A stretch of DNA of 64,000 nt from Neomegalonema sp. (GTDB taxonomy: Bacteria; Pseudomonadota; Alphaproteobacteria; Rhodobacterales; Rhodobacteraceae): NCBI GenBank assembly GCA_022760355.1, contig JALEGB010000089.1, positions 1 through 64,000 of the forward strand, written 5' to 3'. A program made the translations under genes and the position numbers. The notes under the pieces are model-generated. The model was not told where the DNA came from. It ran no database searches and worked only from the letters and a program-made list of their open reading frames with translations. Below, piece by piece: positions 8,011 through 16,981 of this stretch (position 1 is its first letter; each line of letters begins with the position of its first letter).

Positions 8011-10719
8011 TTACTTGAGCAACCGGCTGACGATCTCCTTACTATCCCGCGAAAGCCCATCCGCCGCCGCAATCCGCTCCAGCTCCGCCCGCATCATTTC
8101 CTGACGCCGATCACAGAACCAGCGCCAGGTCTCAAACGCGGTCAGAACCTTCGCCGTCGTCTGCGGGTTGACCGCGTCCAGCTTGAGCAGCCAGTCCGCT
8201 ACGAAACGATATCCCGCCCCATCGATGCGGTGGAAATTGACGAGATTGCCCATCGCGAAAGCGCCGATCAGAGCGCGGAATTTATTTGGGTTTCGCCATT
8301 CGAAAGCGGGATGGCGGGTCAGCTCATCCACAATCTCCAACGTGCTGTCGATCGGGCTGGTCGCTTGCACGCTGAACCATTTACCCAACACCAGCGGATC
8401 ATTGCGCCAGCGCTCATAGAACCGACCCAGCGCGTCAAACCGCTGCGGCGCGTCATTCGCCACCAAAACAGACAACGCCGCCAGCTCATCCGTCATATTG
8501 CTGGCGTCGGTGAATTGCTTAAACGCCGCTTCATAGGCCGGCGCATCGCCAATCTGCGCCAAATAGGCGAGGGCGCAGTTCGCCAGTTGCCGCCGCCCCG
8601 CGTGCTCCGGCGCCGGATCGTACGGGCCGGCGACCAACATCTCGCCGCGCGTCTCCTCCAGCAGGGCGCGATGCCGAAGCGCAAAACTCCGGCGCACATG
8701 CGTCCGCGCGGCATGGATCGCATCGGGATCAACGGCGCGCAGCCCTTCGCGACCAGCATCCGCACGCTCATGGGTTGCGTCCGCAAGCTCCTCATTACGC
8801 GGCATCTGGATGATCTGAGCTCGGAACGCCGGCTCCAATTTTGGATCGGCCAACGCGCTCGCCAGAGAGTCGAACAGGAAATCGACCGACCGCGGCGCGC
8901 GCCCCTCGGAAATGTCGGCGGCCACCCCAAGAATGAGATCCAGCGCCAGCGCGTGTTTGGCGTCATAGCGGTTAAACTGATCGCGATCATGGGCGAGCAG
9001 GAACGCATGTTGCTCGGCGCTCACGGCGCGCTCGGCGATAACTGGCGCGGAGAAGGCGCGATTGAAGCTAAGATGCGGCTGACTGCTCAGCCCGGAAAGT
9101 TGAAGCGTCTCGGTTTCCGCTGTCATCTCCAGCAGCCAGCCCCGCGCCGTGACGTGAAGCGACGCGCTCGTGCTCGGGGTCTGCGTCAGCTCCTGGCCAT
9201 CCTCGTCAAGCAGGCCAAACACGATCGGCATGTGCAAAGGGGCCTTGACAGGCTGTCCCGGCGTCGGCGGGGTGTGTTGCGTGAGCTGCAGCTGATAGAC
9301 GCCGGCGGCTGGATCAAAGCTCTCTTCGACTTTGACGCGCGGGGTCCCCGCCTGCCGCCACCACAGGCCAAATTGGGTCAGATCGCGGCCGCTCGCATCG
9401 ATAAAACACTGCAAAAACTGCTCGATCGTACAGGCCTGACCATCATGGCGCTCAAAATACAGGTCGAGCGCCGCCCGATATCCGTCTGGCCCAAGCAAGC
9501 TGTGCAGCATGCGTACAATTTCGGCGCCCTTTTCATAGACAGTTGCCGTGTAGAAGTTATTGATTTCGGAGTATTGCTCCGGCCGCGCCGGATGGGCGAG
9601 GGGACCGGCGTCCTCCCGGAACTGCGAGTTGCGCAACGCAATGACGCTGTCGATCCGCTCAACGGCCTCTGACCGCTCTTCCTCAGTGAAGCGTTGATCT
9701 CGGAATACGGTGAGCCCCTCTTTCAAGCAAAGCTGAAACCAATCCCGGCATGTAATCCGGTTTCCGGTCCAGTTATGAAAATACTCATGGGCGACAATGC
9801 TTTCGATATTGGCGAAGTCTTTGTCGGTTGCAGTTTTCTCGCTGGCCAGAACATACTTAGAATTGAAAATGTTCAGCCCTTTATTCTCCATCGCCCCCAT
9901 GTTGAAATCATCGACGGCGACGATCATGAAACGATCGAGATCATACTCGCGGCCATAGGCGCGCTCATCCCACGCCATGGAGCGCTTCAGGCTGTCGAGC
10001 GCATAAGCCGTTTTGCCCACATCGCCTTGGCGCGTGTAGAGCTGTAGCAGCACGTCACGCCCCGACGCCGTGGTGAACCGATCCTCATCCACCGCCAGAT
10101 CCCCGGCGACCAACGCAAACAAATAGGACGGCTTCGGAAACGGATCGCGCCAGACGACAAAATGCCGGCCATCCGGCAAGTCGCCTTCGTCGATCGGATC
10201 TCCGTTTGACAACAGAACCGGGAAGCGCGCTTTGTCCGCCTCCACCCGCACCTCAAAACGCGCCATGACGTCGGGGCGATCCGGATAATAGGTGATCTTC
10301 CGGAAGCCCTGCGCCTCGCATTGGGTGCAGAACATGTCCCGCGACATGTAAAGCCCCTCAAGCGCAACATTCGTCTTCGGGTTAATCTCAGTCTCACACA
10401 CCCACTCAAACGCGGTATCCGGCAACAAATCAGCCGGCGCGACCAACCGCTCCTGGTCAATCTGCAGTTGATCGCCCGTAATCGCCGCGCCATCGATCTG
10501 CGCCGAAATAAATTTCAGCTTGCGGCCGTCCAGCACGAGGTCCGCTTTTTCCCCGGCGTCGGGATTGCGCCGCAGGGAGAGCGTCGCGCGAACCCGTGTC
10601 GCCGTTTCGTCCAGCGCGAACTCGAGCCGCACCGCATCCACCAACCAGGGCGGGGGCGTATATTCAGCCAATTTCACCAGGGGAAGTGCAACGGCGTCAT
10701 CGGGACGTAGAGCAGACAT
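8011..10719 (-). CDS. pepN: Aminopeptidase N (M1 family)
   Basis: This zinc metallopeptidase removes N-terminal residues from peptides in the cytosol. The 902-residue protein has the M1 substrate-anchoring motif GAMEN at 275-279 and the zinc motif HEYFH at 311-315, with the third ligand E334 in LKEGLTVFRD. The long C-terminal helical region is typical of the bacterial PepN subfamily, and the length is close to that of E. coli PepN (870). There is no signal peptide. The gene is single and convergent with glnE; the 160 bp upstream separate it from a divergent glycosyltransferase gene. Confidence 0.96.
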   Translation of the reverse strand: MSALRPDDAVALPLVKLAEYTPPPWLVDAVRLEFALDETATRVRATLSLRRNPDAGEKADLVLDGRKLKFISAQIDGAAITGDQLQIDQERLVAPADLLPDTAFEWVCETEINPKTNVALEGLYMSRDMFCTQCEAQGFRKITYYPDRPDVMARFEVRVEADKARFPVLLSNGDPIDEGDLPDGRHFVVWRDPFPKPSYLFALVAGDLAVDEDRFTTASGRDVLLQLYTRQGDVGKTAYALDSLKRSMAWDERAYGREYDLDRFMIVAVDDFNMGAMENKGLNIFNSKYVLASEKTATDKDFANIESIVAHEYFHNWTGNRITCRDWFQLCLKEGLTVFRDQRFTEEERSEAVERIDSVIALRNSQFREDAGPLAHPARPEQYSEINNFYTATVYEKGAEIVRMLHSLLGPDGYRAALDLYFERHDGQACTIEQFLQCFIDASGRDLTQFGLWWRQAGTPRVKVEESFDPAAGVYQLQLTQHTPPTPGQPVKAPLHMPIVFGLLDEDGQELTQTPSTSASLHVTARGWLLEMTAETETLQLSGLSSQPHLSFNRAFSAPVIAERAVSAEQHAFLLAHDRDQFNRYDAKHALALDLILGVAADISEGRAPRSVDFLFDSLASALADPKLEPAFRAQIIQMPRNEELADATHERADAGREGLRAVDPDAIHAARTHVRRSFALRHRALLEETRGEMLVAGPYDPAPEHAGRRQLANCALAYLAQIGDAPAYEAAFKQFTDASNMTDELAALSVLVANDAPQRFDALGRFYERWRNDPLVLGKWFSVQATSPIDSTLEIVDELTRHPAFEWRNPNKFRALIGAFAMGNLVNFHRIDGAGYRFVADWLLKLDAVNPQTTAKVLTAFETWRWFCDRRQEMMRAELERIAAADGLSRDSKEIVSRLLK

Positions 10720-10879
10720 GAGGGCGCGCCTTTCAATGGATCGGACTTATGAGGTCAGAGCCCGAGCGCAAAATGTCAATCTCATGATTAAGATGGAATG
10801 TTGACAACCAACCGTCGCTTGCGCCCCGCCCTTGAGTGCGGGAGAACGCGCTCACTGGTGGATTACGGGTGGGCGATGC

Positions 10880-12418
10880 ATGAGCGAGAGTAACGCAAAT
10901 GGCGGCGGGGCGAGCGAAGCCGCGCTAAAATTAGGGCCGCGCGGTCAATGGCCGCTGTGGATGGCGGCGGCGGTGCTCGCCTTCGGCCTGATCCGCACGC
11001 TGATCCTCACCTTCAATCTAGCGCCGCTGCATTTCGACGAAGCCCAGTATTGGAGCTACGGCGAGGCCCTGGATCTCGGCTACTATTCCAAACCGCCGAT
11101 GACCGCTTGGCTGATCCGCTTATCCACTGAGCTGTTCGGCGATACGGCCTTTGGCGTCCGATTCTTCGTTCCATGGCTGCACGGGCTGATCGCCTGGTTC
11201 ATCTTCCTGACCGGTTGCCGCCTATTTGATGGGCGCACCGGCTTCTGGGCCGGGCTCGCCTACCTGACGTTGCCGGCCGTTTCCGTTTCCTCCAACGTCA
11301 TGTCGACCGATCCGCCGATGATGGCGGCATGGGCCGCAGCGCTTTACGCGTTGGTGCGAGCGTTACAGAGCGACTCGCGCGGGCGGTCCGCGCTGATTTG
11401 GTGGGCGTCCGTTGGCGTCGCCATCGGCCTCGGGCTCAACTCAAAATACACCATCATCGCCTTCGTTGGCGGCTGCGCCGGCTATGCGCTGTTCTCCCGC
11501 GAAGGCCGCCTCACGCGCGCCAGCTTGATCGGCCCAGGCCTCGCCATTCTCGCCGCGCTGCTCGTATGGGCCCCCAACCTATGGTGGAACGCGCAGAATG
11601 ACTTCGCCTCCATCAGCCATGTCGCTGACAATGCGAAAATGGGGCGGGGGCCAAGCCTGAACCCGGGCAAAATGGCCGAATTCATCGGCGCGCAGATCGC
11701 GATTTTTGGTCCAATCCTGTTCATTGCCGTAGCAGTGATGCTGGCGCGGGACGGGCTGCGCGGCGCCTGGGCGCACCGGCTGCTGCTCTGGCTCGGCCTG
11801 CCTCTGCTCGGCGCAATGGTGGTCCAAGCCTTGCTTTCTCGGGCGCATCCCAACTGGGCCGCGCCGGCCTATATTGCGCTGACCCTGGCGACGGTGTCCT
11901 GGCTGCTCGACCATGCGCAACGGCGTTGGGTGCTCGGTTCGGCGGCGTTCGGGGCGCTGGTGCTTGTCGGGTTCACGGCGCTGGGGCTGGCCTATCGCGA
12001 AAGCCCGACCACTCTCACGCGCACCTACGATCCGTTCAAGAAAACCCGGCCAGAGGCGCTAATCTGCGCCAAGGCGCTGCCCCATCTTCGGGCTGAAGAA
12101 AAGTTCGCCAGCAACTCGCGACGACTGCTTGCGGTCTGCATGTTCATGGCGAAGCGGGGAATGGAGGACATCCGGATTGAGGCTCACGGCAAGCCGGGCA
12201 ACCACTACCAACTCGCCGCGCCGCTTGTCGTCGGAGAAAAGGGCGAGATGCTCTATATCGTCGATACGGATAAGCCCGAGGACTATCTGCGCAAGTTTGC
12301 GACATCCGAAATCCTCGAGCGCGGCGTTATTGAAACGCATGGCGGCGGGTCCAAACGCCGCTTCGCCCGTTATTCGATCTCACGCGTGTCGGGCTTTTTG
12401 GGGTTTGATCGCAAATGA
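10880..12418 (+). CDS. GT39/ArnT-like integral membrane glycosyltransferase
   Basis: The 512-residue protein resembles dolichyl-phosphate-mannose mannosyltransferase and ArnT-type enzymes, which move a sugar from a polyprenyl-phosphate carrier onto lipid or protein on the outer face of the inner membrane. It has many hydrophobic helices, starting at about residues 25-45. The acidic motif HFDEAQYW in the first loop is the typical place of the catalytic Asp, and a SKPPMTAW segment follows. I start at ATG 10880 rather than the TTG at 10832, because the extra residues look non-coding. The stop overlaps the following GNAT gene (ATGA), which suggests translational coupling. The acceptor is unknown. 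Confidence 0.85.
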   Translation: MSESNANGGGASEAALKLGPRGQWPLWMAAAVLAFGLIRTLILTFNLAPLHFDEAQYWSYGEALDLGYYSKPPMTAWLIRLSTELFGDTAFGVRFFVPWLHGLIAWFIFLTGCRLFDGRTGFWAGLAYLTLPAVSVSSNVMSTDPPMMAAWAAALYALVRALQSDSRGRSALIWWASVGVAIGLGLNSKYTIIAFVGGCAGYALFSREGRLTRASLIGPGLAILAALLVWAPNLWWNAQNDFASISHVADNAKMGRGPSLNPGKMAEFIGAQIAIFGPILFIAVAVMLARDGLRGAWAHRLLLWLGLPLLGAMVVQALLSRAHPNWAAPAYIALTLATVSWLLDHAQRRWVLGSAAFGALVLVGFTALGLAYRESPTTLTRTYDPFKKTRPEALICAKALPHLRAEEKFASNSRRLLAVCMFMAKRGMEDIRIEAHGKPGNHYQLAAPLVVGEKGEMLYIVDTDKPEDYLRKFATSEILERGVIETHGGGSKRRFARYSISRVSGFLGFDRK

Positions 12419-12876
12419 CGAACGTCGCCTTCCGCGAAGCAACACGACAAGACCTTGAGGCGATTATTGGTCTGCTTGCCGATGATGAGCTTGGCCGCAC
12501 GCGCGAGGTCGTCTCGGATCCGCCGGACCAAGCCTATCTGGATGGTTTCGCTGCGCTCGGCGCCGATCCCAATCAGCTGCTGGCCGTCGCCCAGCGCGAT
12601 GGCGCCGTGATCGGCGTGCTGCAGATCACGTTCATTCCCGGCATCAGCCATCGCGGCGCATGGCGCGGCCAAATTGAAGGCGTCCGCATCGCCCAGAGCT
12701 TGCGCGGCCAGGGGCTCGGCGCGAAATTCATTGAATGGGCGGTGACACAATGCGCAGAGCGCGGCTGCGCCATCGTGCAACTGACCTCCAACAAATCCAG
12801 AGCGGAGGCGCATCGCTTTTACGGCCAGCTCGGCTTCGAAAACTCCCATGAAGGGTTTAAGCTCACCCTGCGCTGA
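12415..12876 (+). CDS. GNAT-family N-acetyltransferase
   Basis: This 153-residue protein has the GNAT fold signature. A beta-strand region around EGVRIAQSLRGQGLGAKFIEWA contains the acetyl-CoA pyrophosphate loop (R-x-x-G-x-G). The C-terminal part, SNKSRAEAHRFYGQLGF, is typical of small-molecule acetyltransferases. Its start overlaps the stop of the upstream glycosyltransferase gene by four bases. The substrate cannot be told from sequence; coupling to a sugar transferase might suggest an envelope-related substrate, but this is only inference. Confidence 0.88.
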   Translation: MTNVAFREATRQDLEAIIGLLADDELGRTREVVSDPPDQAYLDGFAALGADPNQLLAVAQRDGAVIGVLQITFIPGISHRGAWRGQIEGVRIAQSLRGQGLGAKFIEWAVTQCAERGCAIVQLTSNKSRAEAHRFYGQLGFENSHEGFKLTLR

Positions 12877-12900
12877 CCCGATGAACTCAGGGGGAGACGA

Positions 12901-13290
12901 ATGGGCTTTTTCACCAGATGGCGTTTGCGTAGCCGGATCCGGCGCGCTGTGGCGCTCCGCAAGCGGCTCCGCCGCAAATATGGGGCCCGGTCGACCTACA
13001 CGGCGGAGCAGGTAAAAACCGCCGCTCGTCGCAATCATCGCGACCATGACATGATGCTTTGGGCCTATGCGATCCATTGCGGCCCGGCGAGCTTCGCCTC
13101 GGCCGGGCTGGGCGGCGACTATCACGAGCTGCGCAGCCAAGTTGACCAGCTGTTCTCATCGCGCTCGCTCGGGCTGGCGAAGAGCGAGGGCTTAACGGAT
13201 ACGCAAGCTGTCGAATTCAGCGGCACGGCCGACGGTGTTGCGGACTTCGGCGGCGGTGATGGCGGCGATGGGGGAGGGGGCGGCGACTAG
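12901..13290 (+). CDS. Small protein of unknown function with a Gly/Asp-rich tail
   Basis: The 129-residue product is not recognised. A very basic N-terminus (residues 1-45, many Arg and Lys) is followed by a helical middle part with HNHRDHDMMLW-like character. The last 13 residues alternate Gly and Asp. There is no membrane segment or signal peptide. A good ribosome site (GGGGGAG) lies 5 bases before ATG 12901, and codon use is like the neighbours, so I think it is a real gene. It may be in one transcript with the two genes upstream (24-base gap). Confidence 0.7.
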   Translation: MGFFTRWRLRSRIRRAVALRKRLRRKYGARSTYTAEQVKTAARRNHRDHDMMLWAYAIHCGPASFASAGLGGDYHELRSQVDQLFSSRSLGLAKSEGLTDTQAVEFSGTADGVADFGGGDGGDGGGGGD

Positions 13291-13318
13291 AGCTTGTTGA
13301 GTCTCTGTTTAGCCACGC

Positions 13319-14869
13319 TCAAAGCAGGGGGCCGGCGTCCAGATCATCGGCGGCGAGCGGCTCGGCCGGGCGGCGCAATGCGTAGCGGGTGGCCCAGACC
13401 AGCTTCTCCTCCGCGCGGGTGATGGCCACATAGGCTAAGCGTCGCCACAGCGGGGCGCCCGCCTCCACCCGCCCCGCCCGCGCGGCGGCGAACAGATCCG
13501 GCGCGAACACCTGGACCGTCGGCCATTGCGAGCCCTGCGCCTTGTGAACCGTACAGGCCGCGCCATGGACGAACACCGCGCCCTGGCGCGCGGCGGTGGG
13601 AATGAACGGCTCCTCCTCGCCCGGTTTCTCAATCTGAATGATCGCCGCGGCGCTCATTTTAGGGGAGGGCGCGCCGGCCACATAGATGCGCGCAAAACCC
13701 GGTTTCTTGCCGGGCCCCAGCCAGAAGGCCTGCGCGCCTTTCACCAGCCCGGCCTGTTCCAGATCCACGCGCTTGTCGCGATTTTTCGCCGCCAGCTCGA
13801 CCCCGTCGCAGATCAGCGGCTCCCCCGGCGCCAACGCGTCGTCCCCCAGCCCATGGGCGGCGCGGAAGGCGGCGATCAGGCGAATGCGCGTGCTGTTGCG
13901 CCAGACCAGCACCGGCGAGCGAGCCATCAGATCCGCATTCACCCGCGGTTCGATCACCACCCGCTCATCCTCGGCGGCGATCCGCTCAATCATCCGCTCA
14001 AAGGCTTGGAACTCGATATCATCCTGCAGAGCGTAGGCCAGATCGATGATCGGATTGCCCTTCGCCTGACGGTGGACGCGGCTGAGCGCATGCCGATCTG
14101 CCGCGGGCAGCTTCTCGAACGCCATCTCGCCGGATTGCCCCACCGGCGCCAGCTGGGCTGGGTCGCCGAACAGGATGACGACGGAGAAAACCTCCTGCAG
14201 ATCATCGAGAGCGCGCTCATCCAGCATTGAGGCCTCGTCCACGAGACCGATCGACAGCGCCTCGTCCCGCCGTTTCCAGCCGGTGATGAAGTCCGCCCCG
14301 CGCAGGCCGACGGAAGCCAGCGCCGCCGCGGAGGATTTGGTGCGCTGATAGAAGGCGAGGGCGCGGTCCAGCGCGTCCGCCGAAACCCCCGCCACCCCGT
14401 CCGGCCGGTCATTGGCGGCGGGATCGCTGAGCCATTCCGCCAGCGCCTCATAGTCCGGGTCATAGAGCGGGGAATACAGGATCCGGTGGATCGTCGTCGC
14501 CGCCACGCCGCGGGTGCGCAGGACGCTGGCGGCTTTGTTGGTGGGGGCGACAACCGCGAAGGTCACCGCCTTTTTCGCGCTCTTTTTCCGCGAGTCGAAT
14601 TCCTGCACGATCTGCGTGGCGCCGCAGCCGATCAGCTGATCCACGAGCCAAGCGAGCAGATGGGTCTTGCCGCTGCCCGCCTTGCCGAGCACCGCAACGG
14701 TCTTTCCCTCTTGCTCGCCCTTGAGTTTCTTGGCGTTTCCAGCCGCAAGATTCACGCCGGCCCGGCTGAGCGCGTCGGCGATAAGGCCAATGGCGGCGGC
14801 CTGGTCTTCGGAAAATTCGGGCGGGATGAGGGCCTGCGCGCCGCCATCATCTGAAGGTTCGGTCGTCAT
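13319..14869 (-). CDS. RecD/RecD2-like ATP-dependent DNA helicase (superfamily 1)
   Basis: The 516-residue protein has SF1B helicase motifs: Walker A GKAGSGKTHLL (motif I) near residue 58, a DEAS Walker B motif in VDEASMLDE, motif III FGDPAQLAPVGQSGE, and C-terminal UvrD_C_2 motifs (TVHKAQGSQW and YVAITRAEEKL). These place it with RecD2 or exonuclease V alpha-like helicases acting in DNA repair. It is shorter than RecD2 (about 720) and lacks the N-terminal HhH region. No recB or recC is nearby. It is a single gene with a GNAT-glycosyltransferase cluster converging on it. Its precise role is unknown. Confidence 0.88.
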   Translation of the reverse strand: MTTEPSDDGGAQALIPPEFSEDQAAAIGLIADALSRAGVNLAAGNAKKLKGEQEGKTVAVLGKAGSGKTHLLAWLVDQLIGCGATQIVQEFDSRKKSAKKAVTFAVVAPTNKAASVLRTRGVAATTIHRILYSPLYDPDYEALAEWLSDPAANDRPDGVAGVSADALDRALAFYQRTKSSAAALASVGLRGADFITGWKRRDEALSIGLVDEASMLDERALDDLQEVFSVVILFGDPAQLAPVGQSGEMAFEKLPAADRHALSRVHRQAKGNPIIDLAYALQDDIEFQAFERMIERIAAEDERVVIEPRVNADLMARSPVLVWRNSTRIRLIAAFRAAHGLGDDALAPGEPLICDGVELAAKNRDKRVDLEQAGLVKGAQAFWLGPGKKPGFARIYVAGAPSPKMSAAAIIQIEKPGEEEPFIPTAARQGAVFVHGAACTVHKAQGSQWPTVQVFAPDLFAAARAGRVEAGAPLWRRLAYVAITRAEEKLVWATRYALRRPAEPLAADDLDAGPLL

Positions 14870-14936
14870 GGCGACCTTGTACGCAGGATTGGCGCGGCGC
14901 CGCCAGGAGGAAACGCCGCGCAGTCGTTATTTACCG

Positions 14937-15368
14937 TTAGCCGGCAGGCTGGGCGTCGGGCGCGGCGCTTGAGGCGCGGCGTTCGGACATAAACTGATCA
15001 AACTCAGCCTGGTCCTTCGCCTTGCGCAGCCGCTGCATAAATTCCTCAAACGCTTCACGCTCTTCTTCCAGCCGGCGCATCGTTTCGTCGCGATAGGCGT
15101 CGAACGCGCTGTTGCCGCTGCCGCCGCGCGCGCTGTAGCCGCGTCCACGGAAGGCGCTCCGGCGCCATTTGCCTCTACATCCCATTCTTCCACTCCATAT
15201 CATGTAGCCGAGCACGGCGAGCCCGATGGGAACAAAGACGATAAAACCGACGACCATCGTCGCGATCCAAGCGCCTTTGCCGTACTCGTCGAGGGTCGCT
15301 TCGACCCGGCCCAGCCATTCCCAAACGCCGGATCCGAATGTCCGGCCGTGTGCGGTTTCCGTGCTCAT
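14937..15368 (-). CDS. DUF2852 family membrane protein
   Basis: The 143-residue protein has one hydrophobic segment at about residues 35-58 (IATMVVGFIVFVPIGLAVLGYMIW). It also has the conserved DUF2852 tail, FDAYRDETMRRLEEEREAFEEFMQRLRKAKDQAEFDQFM, at about 89-127, given here in separate motifs: FDAYRDETMRRLEEE and AKDQAEFDQFM. The family is common in alphaproteobacteria and has no known function. A small inner-membrane protein with a charged cytosolic coiled helix is what the sequence shows. A strong inverted repeat lies 64 bp upstream (15432-15458), suggesting specific transcriptional control. Confidence 0.88.
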   Translation of the reverse strand: MSTETAHGRTFGSGVWEWLGRVEATLDEYGKGAWIATMVVGFIVFVPIGLAVLGYMIWSGRMGCRGKWRRSAFRGRGYSARGGSGNSAFDAYRDETMRRLEEEREAFEEFMQRLRKAKDQAEFDQFMSERRASSAAPDAQPAG

Positions 15369-15431
15369 CCTGTGCTTCGCATGGCGGACATGCGCTCCCT
15401 TTCACGCGGGCAGGGGGCCCGCTGCGTCTTC

Positions 15432-15458
15432 AATGTGAATGTAAATAACATTCACATT
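15432..15458. promoter_or_regulatory. 11-bp perfect inverted repeat, probable operator of the DUF2852 gene
   Basis: AATGTGAATGT (15432-15442) and ACATTCACATT (15448-15458) are perfect reverse complements separated by 5 bases. The element is AT-rich in GC-rich surroundings and lies 64 bp before the DUF2852 start codon, where a promoter is expected. Geometry and base composition suit a TetR- or ArsR-type dimeric regulator. No regulator gene adjoins it. Confidence 0.6.
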
Positions 15459-15541
15459 AAGGCAAATGGTTTTTCACTCGGGCCGCTTCAAGGCCCGCGA
15501 ATTCTAATTTTACGGGGAACGCGCGGCGAACCGTCGGTCGC

Positions 15542-16825
15542 TCAGCGTCGCCACAGTTCGAGCAGCGATTCTTCGGTTTCCGGCTTGAGGGCCTTTCCGG
15601 CGCCAAGACGGGTCAGAAACTCCTGCCGCGCTTTGCGGCCGAGCAATCGCTCATCACCGCGCAGTTTCGGCGCTGGTTGCAGCAGATGGTCGGCCTGCAC
15701 CGCAATCTCAACCACCCAGCTTCCGTCGATACGACACGCGACGCCAATTTCGCGCACCGTGCGGCCGCGAACGAGCTTGAACTCTCGGCAGGCCTGGCCC
15801 GACGCCGTCGCGTAGGTTCCGATCGGGGTCCAGCGGACCAACCCGTCGCGCCGGCTCTTGCCGCTCGGGGTGGTGGAAAGAGCCTGGCCGAGGGGGCTTG
15901 TCGCGGGCGCAACGCCCAACGTGATATGGCGCGGAGGCGGGGCGTCGCTCGACAGGAACGCCAGGGCGCACAGCGCGCCAAGGCAGAAAAACGCAGTCGC
16001 CGCGACCATCCGCTGGGTTCGCGGCGGCAGTCGGCGCCGGAAGGGCGCCGGAGAGACGGGCTTCCATGACGAATCAGCCACAAGCCGCTTGAGCCGCGCC
16101 CCCGCAACGCCGTCATCCGGCGTCGGGTAGGCCTCTATCAGCTGCGCCGTCAACCCATGCAGCTCTTCGATCAACAGGGCGATCTCCAGCTCCGATGTCG
16201 CGCGGTTCTGAAGCTCTTGCCGCGCCTGTTCCGTAAGCACGCCGTCAACCAGCGCTCCGGCGCTGCGAAACGAGCCGATGCTAAGATCTTCGACATTGAT
16301 CAGCGACGTTTCATCAATGTCGCGCCGACGCATATCGAGCAGGTCCCGACGCGCCTCGGCCAGAAGATCCGCGGTTTCCGACGTTGATAGGGAGAGGATG
16401 GCTGCAATCGCGACATAGGATTTACCGTCGACGCAGGCGAGAATGAGCGCGCCGCGCGCAAGTGGTTGGAGCTGCTTGAAATGGGTGCGCAGACGCTCCG
16501 GGCTCAAGGCGGCTTCGGTGGTGTCCAAGGCGGCGGGGAGCCCGTCGCCGTCGGCCTCCACAATCGCCGCGTCGTTCGCCTGTCGCCAAACCGCGCAAGC
16601 GATTCGGTACAGCCAAGCATCGAGCGGGAGATGCGCGCTCGAATATTGGCGTCGTTGCGCCACGGCGCGCAGCAGCGTGGTTTGCGCAAAATCATCGCCG
16701 TCGTCTGGCGTCTCGGCGAGCGCTTGGGCGAAGCGACGCAGCTGCGGCGTCAGGGCGCGTAGACGCTGTTCGAATTCTTCAGTGGCGCTCATGGTCGGGC
16801 TCGTCTGCCGAAACGGCGGCGGCAT
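15542..16825 (-). CDS. ECF sigma-like / anti-sigma-like fusion with membrane helix and surface-antigen-like C-domain
   Basis: One 427-residue chain has four parts. Residues 27-82 resemble ECF sigma region 2, with DDFAQTTLLRA and LDAWLYRIACAVWR. Residues 119-164 resemble region 4: a helix-turn-helix with GKSYVAIAAILSLSTSE. Residues 190-250 resemble the cytosolic domain of anti-sigma factors (ALVDGVLTEQARQEL...ARLKRL) but lack the zinc motif HxxxCxxC. A helix at about 273-292 crosses the membrane. The exported end has the pattern GQACREFKLVRGR...GVACRIDGSW (343-370), like RT0821/17-kDa surface-antigen domains. Known sigma and anti-sigma factors are normally separate proteins. ATG 16825 has a GCGAGG-type ribosome site; ATG 16792 is the alternative. 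It is divergent from the metal ABC operon. Confidence 0.7.
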   Translation of the reverse strand: MPPPFRQTSPTMSATEEFEQRLRALTPQLRRFAQALAETPDDGDDFAQTTLLRAVAQRRQYSSAHLPLDAWLYRIACAVWRQANDAAIVEADGDGLPAALDTTEAALSPERLRTHFKQLQPLARGALILACVDGKSYVAIAAILSLSTSETADLLAEARRDLLDMRRRDIDETSLINVEDLSIGSFRSAGALVDGVLTEQARQELQNRATSELEIALLIEELHGLTAQLIEAYPTPDDGVAGARLKRLVADSSWKPVSPAPFRRRLPPRTQRMVAATAFFCLGALCALAFLSSDAPPPRHITLGVAPATSPLGQALSTTPSGKSRRDGLVRWTPIGTYATASGQACREFKLVRGRTVREIGVACRIDGSWVVEIAVQADHLLQPAPKLRGDERLLGRKARQEFLTRLGAGKALKPETEESLLELWRR

Positions 16826-16912
16826 GGTAAAACCTCGCCACTATTGCGGCGCCCTCGGGGCTGAGGGGCGTGAATTTTTCGTTAAGCTTTCAGATGCGGC
16901 GAGGCGGCGCGG

Positions 16913-16961
16913 TTGACAGGAGCGTTGCAGGCCCAAATATGAGATTGCAAGTCATTCGCAA
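16913..16961 (+). promoter_or_regulatory. Promoter and Fur/Mur-like box of the metal ABC operon
   Basis: A consensus -35 TTGACA (16913-16918) is followed after 17 bp by a weak -10 AATATG (16936-16941). Just downstream, TTGCAAGTCATTCGCAA (16945-16961) is an imperfect 17-bp dyad with outer TTGC/GCAA arms. Its style is that of alphaproteobacterial Fur/Mur boxes (TGCAA...TTGCA type). A box overlapping the initiation region would repress when metal is present. The fur gene at 57783 is a candidate regulator. This assignment is by pattern only. Confidence 0.5.
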
Positions 16962-16981
16962 ATTCATGGAGCCGTGCGTTT

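Noticed and set aside
8230..9672. A 480-codon open frame antisense to pepN
   Set aside because: Antisense shadow of a well-supported M1 peptidase; Arg/Gln-rich low-complexity product.
16913..16961. A zinc-uptake (znuABC) identity for the ABC operon
   Set aside because: The binding protein lacks a His-rich loop, there are two permeases in sitABCD order, and the promoter box is Fur/Mur-like. Zinc cannot be excluded, so gene symbols were left blank.
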